Source: Candidatus Latescibacterota bacterium (GTDB lineage: Bacteria; Latescibacterota; MVCY01; DTYK01). Taken from it: 11,784 nucleotides of DNA. Of the stretch, positions 7,559 to 11,784 are shown piece by piece. Numbering within the stretch: position 1 is the stretch's first letter; the number at the start of each line of letters is the position of its first letter. Below the pieces are notes generated by a model, which made no database searches, had not been told where the DNA came from, and saw only the letters and a list, made by a program, of their open reading frames with translations. The stretch is taken from positions 1 through 11,784 of the forward strand of contig DTYK01000310.1 of NCBI GenBank assembly GCA_012961925.1, in the 5' to 3' direction. The translations under genes were made by a program, and so were the position numbers.

Positions 7559-9013
7559 ATGATGGGAAATGAAACACTGGATCGACTGTTGCGTCGGGAT
7601 AGAGGTCAGTTCCTTGAGTTTATCAGTATTTATAAACGGACTCGGGAAGGCGCTACAAGACGCAGAAAGGCGAGGCACGTAGCTCAGGATATTGCAAGGG
7701 TTATATCCGCTTTTGCCAATGCAGACGGCGGGATGCTGCTGGTCGGGGTCGAAGAGGATAAAAGTGTCTCCGGTGTGGATTACCCTCAGCCTGGGTTTGA
7801 TACGATAATTGAAGCACCACGAAGTTTGGTACAACCTGCCCTTAATCCGACGGCCAAAGAGGTTGTGTATGGGGATAAACTTGTTCTGAAGTTCGAGGTG
7901 GCCCCAAGTCCAGTTCCCCACCGGTTCGCTGATGGCACATATTTTATAAGGACAGGCGACCAGGATCTCCCCTTCCCCTCTGACAAGATAGTTGCCCTTA
8001 AGGAAGCCAGGGGAAGGATTGCCTTCGAACAACAGTTCGTCCGGGAGGCTTCTATTGAGGACCTTGACGAGGAGCTCCTTGAGGAATTCGCCAGGAGAAC
8101 CGACGCGCTGTGTGATCCACTGGATTTGCTCTCCAAGACCTATAGGCTCATCGATTTTTATAACGATGTGATCAGAATTACCAATGCTGTCTTACTGCTT
8201 TTTGCAAAGGATCCCGTTAGATGGAATCCGAGGTGCGGTGTTGATTTCATAATATGTGAGGGAACGGAAATAAGGCCCTACGCGGGTCCAAAGATCTTAA
8301 GACGGACATGGGTTGAGGGACCTATCTTCAGCCTCATACCCAGGGCCCTTGAGGTTATAAAGGAACAGATAGATAGACGGTTTATGCGGTACAACCTCTT
8401 CTTTATGGAGAGGTTTGAATATCCTCCTTCAGTCTGGCAGGAGGCTCTGATAAACGCTGTAGCCCATCGTGATTATTCACTCTGTGGCATTCCAATACAG
8501 GTATGGATGTTCGAGGATCGCCTCGAGGTCAGAAGTCCGGGGCTTCTCCCCGAGCCTGTCTCTCTTGAACAGCTTTACAGAAGGGAAAAGGTCCATTTCT
8601 CCCGTAATCCGTTCATAGTACGGGTTCTAACAGACCTTGGATACATGCGGGAGATGGGGTTGGGTGTGTCAAACATCTTCCACGAGATGGAAAAGAACCA
8701 CCTCCAGCCACCTGAGTTTCGACAGGAGGGTTTCATTTTCTCCGTAGTGCTGAGAAGTGCCCCTCTCTTTGACCTCGAGACCCAGAGATGGATGGAAAGG
8801 TTTTCAAACTACCCCTTGAATGTACGTCAGAGGAGGGCATTGGCCTATGCCAGGCATCATGGGATGAGATTCACAAGCAGAGTTTATCAGAAGATTGGCA
8901 ACATTGACAGGGACACAGCATACAGGGAGATAAAGGAGATGGTAAGGTTTGGGATAGTGAGGCCGTCCCGTCAGAGATATGCCCGGAGTTACGTGGTTAA
9001 GGATTTAAACTAA
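7559..9013 (+). CDS. AlbA_2/Schlafen-type putative transcriptional regulator with GHKL ATPase-like domain
   Basis: Cytoplasmic protein of 484 residues from the ATG at 7559, matching the COG2865-type architecture. The N-terminal AlbA_2 (Schlafen-fold) domain spans about 1-125, with the hallmark AFANADGGMLLVGVEED beginning at residue 51 and the GTYFIRTGDQD strand. The middle linker (about 145-290) leads to a HATPase_c_4/GHKL-like domain: EALINAVAHRDYS at 295-307, whose Asn299 is the N-box residue, then RLEVRSPGLLPEPV near 321-334 as the nucleotide-binding loop, and MREMGLGVSNIFHEM. The tail (about 420-484) looks like a winged helix-turn-helix. Family members are predicted DNA/RNA-binding regulators, but direct evidence is sparse. 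The amidohydrolase begins at the very next base after this stop, so the two are probably co-translated and the regulator may control the downstream catabolic genes (inference). A longer start at GTG 7502 is possible but less likely. Confidence 0.9.
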   Translation: MMGNETLDRLLRRDRGQFLEFISIYKRTREGATRRRKARHVAQDIARVISAFANADGGMLLVGVEEDKSVSGVDYPQPGFDTIIEAPRSLVQPALNPTAKEVVYGDKLVLKFEVAPSPVPHRFADGTYFIRTGDQDLPFPSDKIVALKEARGRIAFEQQFVREASIEDLDEELLEEFARRTDALCDPLDLLSKTYRLIDFYNDVIRITNAVLLLFAKDPVRWNPRCGVDFIICEGTEIRPYAGPKILRRTWVEGPIFSLIPRALEVIKEQIDRRFMRYNLFFMERFEYPPSVWQEALINAVAHRDYSLCGIPIQVWMFEDRLEVRSPGLLPEPVSLEQLYRREKVHFSRNPFIVRVLTDLGYMREMGLGVSNIFHEMEKNHLQPPEFRQEGFIFSVVLRSAPLFDLETQRWMERFSNYPLNVRQRRALAYARHHGMRFTSRVYQKIGNIDRDTAYREIKEMVRFGIVRPSRQRYARSYVVKDLN

Positions 9014-9862
9014 ATGATAGACATCCACACTCATATAGGGGAGATCTTCTTTAACCCGGATCTTAAGCCGTTGACCCCGAGGACCCTGCTCTCAAGTATG
9101 GATAGGCTGGGTATTGAAAAGGCCATCGTCCTTCCCATAGAGAATCCGGAGGAGACCCATTATTACTTCACGACATGGCAGGTTCTGAAGGCTTGCCGAA
9201 AACATGGCGACCGTCTCATCCCCTTCTGTAATGTGGATCCCAGAAGGGGCGATTCGGATTTGAGTACCAACTTTTATGGACTTATAAAGCGATATGTCGA
9301 AGAGGGATGCAGAGGCTTTGGTGAATGCCTGGCAGGCCTACCGGTGGATGACCCACGTCTGATAAAGATCTACCAGATATGCGGCGAACTGGGGCTGCCT
9401 GTCCTGATACACCTGGATGAATTGAGGAATTTCGATAGAAACTCACCTGTCGGCCTGAACGCCTTCGAGGGCGTTGTTTCCCAACTTCCTGACACCACCT
9501 TCATTGCCCATGGACCATCCTGGTGGTGGCATATCTCATCTGTTGTGAATCCCGAAGAGACTTACCCCGAAGGAAAAGTAGAACCCGGAGGGAGGGTGGA
9601 GTGCCTACTCCAGAAATATCCTAACCTTTATGCTGACCTCTCGGCAGAATCAGGGTATAATGCCCTTGTCCGGGACCCGGAATTTGCACCGGGGTTCCTG
9701 GAACGGAACAGGGGCAAACTCCTCTTCGGAACGGATTACCTTCATCGGAAACAGGAGGTGCCAATTGTACAGTTGATCAGGGATGTAGGTATCGCCAAAG
9801 AGGCATTTCTTGCAATAAGCCGTGGCAACGCCATAAGAATACTTAACCTCACAGACATATAA
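9014..9862 (+). CDS. Amidohydrolase family protein (TIM-barrel metal hydrolase/decarboxylase)
   Basis: Predicted metal-dependent hydrolase or decarboxylase of 282 residues, of the amidohydrolase_2 (COG2159) type. The metal-site pattern is visible: HTH at the end of strand 1 (His5, His7), His133 in PVLIHLDE, His166 in FIAHGPSWWWH, and Asp241 in LLFGTDY. YPNLYADLSAESGY is the usual strand before that Asp. There is no signal peptide, so it should be cytosolic. Length is normal for the family. The ATG immediately follows the regulator's TAA with zero spacing; an AGGA lies about 10 bases upstream inside that gene. The nearby oxidoreductase and hydrolase suggest that it acts on a sugar lactone, a carboxylate or a similar intermediate. 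The family covers many substrates, so no reaction is assigned. An aromatic WWWH cluster right after the conserved His166 may line the substrate pocket (inference). Confidence 0.9.
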   Translation: MIDIHTHIGEIFFNPDLKPLTPRTLLSSMDRLGIEKAIVLPIENPEETHYYFTTWQVLKACRKHGDRLIPFCNVDPRRGDSDLSTNFYGLIKRYVEEGCRGFGECLAGLPVDDPRLIKIYQICGELGLPVLIHLDELRNFDRNSPVGLNAFEGVVSQLPDTTFIAHGPSWWWHISSVVNPEETYPEGKVEPGGRVECLLQKYPNLYADLSAESGYNALVRDPEFAPGFLERNRGKLLFGTDYLHRKQEVPIVQLIRDVGIAKEAFLAISRGNAIRILNLTDI

Positions 9863-9866
9863 TTTC

Positions 9867-9874
9867 AGGAGGGG
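9867..9874 (+). promoter_or_regulatory. Strong ribosome binding site for the oxidoreductase
   Basis: AGGAGGGG is an almost ideal Shine-Dalgarno sequence 5 bases before ATG 9880. It is the strongest in the window and suggests that this gene is translated independently of the one before it. Confidence 0.8.
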
Positions 9875-9879
9875 ACCCT

Positions 9880-10872
9880 ATGTGCCAGGACAGGATACGT
9901 TGGGGGATTATCGGAACCGGTATGATCGCCCGGGTTCTGGCTCGCGCAATGGAAGGGTCGACGAAGGTAGTTCGCTGCGCCATTGCCAGTCGATCTATGA
10001 GAAAGGCTGAGCAGTTCGCCAGAGAGTATGGGTTTGAAAAGGCCTATGGAAGCTATGAAGACCTTCTTGTCGACCCACACGTTCAGGTCATCTATAACTC
10101 GCTTCCTAACAGCCTTCACTGCGAATGGACTATCAGGGCCGCTGAGGCAGGCAAGCACATCCTGTGCGAAAAGCCCTTAGCATGTACGACAGAAGAATGC
10201 CAGCGGATGATAGACGCAGCTAAGGTCAACAATGTCTGGCTAATGGAAGCCTTTATGTACCGATTCCATCCATTGATGCTGAAGGTAAAGGAGGTGATCG
10301 ATGGGCGAGAGATCGGAACCGTCCGCCTGATTCGCTCAGCCTTTTCCTTTAGTTTGTCCGACCTGAACAATATCCGTCTGAAGAGCGAGCTGTGTGGAGG
10401 GTCATTGATGGATATAGGAGGCTACTGTGTCAACTTCTCCAGGTATATTGCGGGTCGGGAGCCTGTCGAAGTATTTGCGATCGCCCACTTCGGCCAGAAA
10501 AGCGGTGTGGATGAGACTCTTGCTGGGACGCTCATCTTCCCGGACGGCCAGATCGCCCAGTTCGACTGCAGCTTTCAAACGGTCCCCAGATCGTTCTGTG
10601 AGGTGGTGGGTAGCGACGGCAAGATTGATATCCCGGTCCCCTGGCTACCAGGTTCAGGCGACGTGAGCATAGCCATCACGAAAGGTGGACATTCTTCGAC
10701 GCTCAAGGTGAAAGGAGCCGACTCTTACCTACTTGAAGTTGACCATTTCTGCGATTGCATCAACCAGAATAGGCCGCCCATGCTGTCTCCGGAGGACAGC
10801 CTGCGAAATGTGAGGGTGCTTCAGGCCTTGCTCCGTTCAGCCCGAGAAGCTCGGCCTGTACGACTGGAGTGA
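9880..10872 (+). CDS. Gfo/Idh/MocA family NAD(P)-dependent oxidoreductase
   Basis: Cytosolic dehydrogenase of 330 residues. The N-terminal Rossmann fold shows WGIIGTGMIA with GxGxxA at 12-17, then SRSMRKAEQFAREYG and VIYNSLPNSLHCEW. The family signature AGKHILCEKPLA places EKP at 97-99 with Lys98 as the expected catalytic lysine. The C-terminal domain has GGSLMDIGGYCVNFSRYI, with Asp178 and Tyr182 in the spacing (D+4=Y) known for dimeric dihydrodiol dehydrogenase and xylose 1-dehydrogenase-like members; WLMEAFMYRFHP also matches that branch. A likely reaction is NAD(P)-linked oxidation or reduction of a sugar or cyclic polyol. The exact substrate cannot be read. Position after the amidohydrolase (17 bases) and before an esterase-like hydrolase supports a catabolic cassette. 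Confidence 0.94.
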   Translation: MCQDRIRWGIIGTGMIARVLARAMEGSTKVVRCAIASRSMRKAEQFAREYGFEKAYGSYEDLLVDPHVQVIYNSLPNSLHCEWTIRAAEAGKHILCEKPLACTTEECQRMIDAAKVNNVWLMEAFMYRFHPLMLKVKEVIDGREIGTVRLIRSAFSFSLSDLNNIRLKSELCGGSLMDIGGYCVNFSRYIAGREPVEVFAIAHFGQKSGVDETLAGTLIFPDGQIAQFDCSFQTVPRSFCEVVGSDGKIDIPVPWLPGSGDVSIAITKGGHSSTLKVKGADSYLLEVDHFCDCINQNRPPMLSPEDSLRNVRVLQALLRSAREARPVRLE

Positions 10873-10895
10873 GTACCCCATAGGGGAGTATTATC

Positions 10896-10901
10896 AGGTG
10901 G
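10896..10901 (+). promoter_or_regulatory. Ribosome binding site choosing ATG 10910
   Basis: AGGTGG lies 8 bases before ATG 10910. ATG 10906 is closer (4 bases) but reads only five codons to a TGA, so 10910 is the real start. Confidence 0.6.
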
Positions 10902-10909
10902 ATTAATGG

Positions 10910-11784
10910 ATGAAAAGGGGTGAACTTCGAGAGAGGATCATCACCTGTTTCGGCCGGATGCCCAGGAAGGTGGATCTGAATCCTGTCGTTGAGCAGGTAG
11001 AAAGACGGGAAGGTCTTCGCATCGAGCGCGTGACCTACCAGAGCGATGCCGAAGAGAGGGTGCCAGCTTACGTCCTTGTGCCTGAGAAAGGGCCCCCAAA
11101 CCCGGCGATAGTCGCCATTCACCAACATGCCGGGCAGTTTTACATCGGTAAAAGCGAACCCACAGGCCTTGGGGGTGATGCGGATTATCACTATGCCTTG
11201 GAGCTATGTCACCGAGGGTACCTGACCATCGCCATAGACCTGAAGTGTTTTGAGGAACGGCGGCCACCCGAATTTAAAAGGGTCGAGAATTCAAGTCTGG
11301 CCGATGGTTGGTATGAGAGATTTGTTGCCATGAATCTGATCCTGGAGGGCAAGACACTCCAGGGTCGGTATGTCTTTGACCTCTCCCGGGCAGTTGACTA
11401 TCTGTACACGAGAGAGGATGTCGATCAGGAGAGAATCGGTGCCATCGGCCATTCCCTGGGCGGACAGGAGACTGTATTCATGATGCTCTATGATGAAAGG
11501 GTGAAAGTTGGGGTAAGCTCTTGTGGTATTGGCACCTGGAGCACCATCATCCGGCATGAGGTGGGACATAACTTTGCCGCCTATCTTCCCGGGATATTGA
11601 ACCTGTGCGACCACGATGAACTGGTCGCATGCATTGCCCCAAGGCCTCTGTTGATTTCTGCAGGTGAACGGGACGTTATATTCCCGATCGATGGTGTTCG
11701 AAAGATTGCTGAAGTTGCCCGAAAGGCATACGAGGAGCTGGGGTACGGGGAGAGGTTCGAGCTCTCGGTGTACCCAGGGGGACA
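10910..11784 (+). CDS. Alpha/beta hydrolase, dienelactone-hydrolase/acetyl xylan esterase-like (3' partial)
   Basis: Open to the right edge: 291 complete codons and two bases of the next. Features of the alpha/beta hydrolase fold are clear: PAIVAIHQHAGQF (about 66-78) as the strand and oxyanion-loop region; GLGGDADYHYALEL and RGYLTIAIDL typical of DLH/Abhydrolase_7-like esterases; the nucleophile elbow IGHSLGG with Ser182; Asp255 in LLISAGERDVIFP as the acid; and YPGG followed by CA at the edge, which would be His292 (or Gln), the expected catalytic His. No signal peptide, so cytosolic. It probably cleaves an ester, for example a deacetylation of a sugar, but peptidase or lactone hydrolase activity is not excluded. 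It starts 37 bases after the oxidoreductase stop behind AGGTGG, and is probably in the same transcript. Confidence 0.9.
   Translation, partial: MKRGELRERIITCFGRMPRKVDLNPVVEQVERREGLRIERVTYQSDAEERVPAYVLVPEKGPPNPAIVAIHQHAGQFYIGKSEPTGLGGDADYHYALELCHRGYLTIAIDLKCFEERRPPEFKRVENSSLADGWYERFVAMNLILEGKTLQGRYVFDLSRAVDYLYTREDVDQERIGAIGHSLGGQETVFMMLYDERVKVGVSSCGIGTWSTIIRHEVGHNFAAYLPGILNLCDHDELVACIAPRPLLISAGERDVIFPIDGVRKIAEVARKAYEELGYGERFELSVYPGG

Noticed and set aside
10873..10909. CCCC-ATA-GGGG near the end of the oxidoreductase gene considered as a terminator
   Set aside because: Only four base pairs and no T-tract follows; the next gene starts within 37 bases.
10906..10923. ATG 10906, mini-frame of five codons
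   Set aside because: Ends at once in TGA and overlaps the better-supported start at 10910; no evidence for a leader peptide.

Overview
The window carries seven intact or near-intact genes, all on the + strand, plus one decayed gene remnant and one gene cut off by the right edge. Two long secreted proteins end in a C-terminal domain of the type IX secretion (Por) kind, with the NYPNPF signature and a GxYxYxL/GIYFYEL-type strand. That points to a Bacteroidetes/FCB-related bacterium or an uncultured candidate phylum with type IX secretion (for example Calditrichaeota-, KSB1-, Latescibacteria- or Zixibacteria-like). The phylum cannot be fixed from this sequence. The mix of CRTAC1-type FG-GAP proteins, Gfo/Idh/MocA oxidoreductases and DLH-like hydrolases fits such heterotrophic lineages.

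Region A (40-7160) is a tight surface/export cluster. It holds a 12-repeat TPR lipoprotein, a secreted FG-GAP/VCBS protein with an ASPIC/UnbV tail that overlaps it by ATGA, and two secreted right-handed beta-helix proteins with type IX sorting domains. The gaps are -4, 8 and 16 bases, so one transcript is likely. The likely theme is extracellular binding or display. No enzyme active site is recognisable in any of the four.

Region B (7161-7558) has no intact gene, but it is not empty. It holds a signal peptide followed by two pieces of a YVTN-type beta-propeller in alternating frames, cut short just before the next gene. I read this as the remains of a fifth secreted gene of the cluster.

Region C (7559-11784) is a different kind of cluster: a Schlafen/AlbA_2 plus GHKL-ATPase putative transcriptional regulator, an amidohydrolase starting at the base after the regulator's stop codon, a Gfo/Idh/MocA NAD(P)-dependent oxidoreductase, and an alpha/beta hydrolase whose reading frame runs off the window at its expected catalytic His. 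Together they look like a small catabolic cassette for a sugar-like or esterified substrate, with its own regulator. The substrate is unknown.

I found no tRNA, rRNA, CRISPR array, insertion sequence or convincing rho-independent terminator. No wholly new system stands out. The most notable items are the decayed propeller gene at the boundary of two clusters, the unassigned domain in the first beta-helix protein, and the regulator-amidohydrolase coupling.
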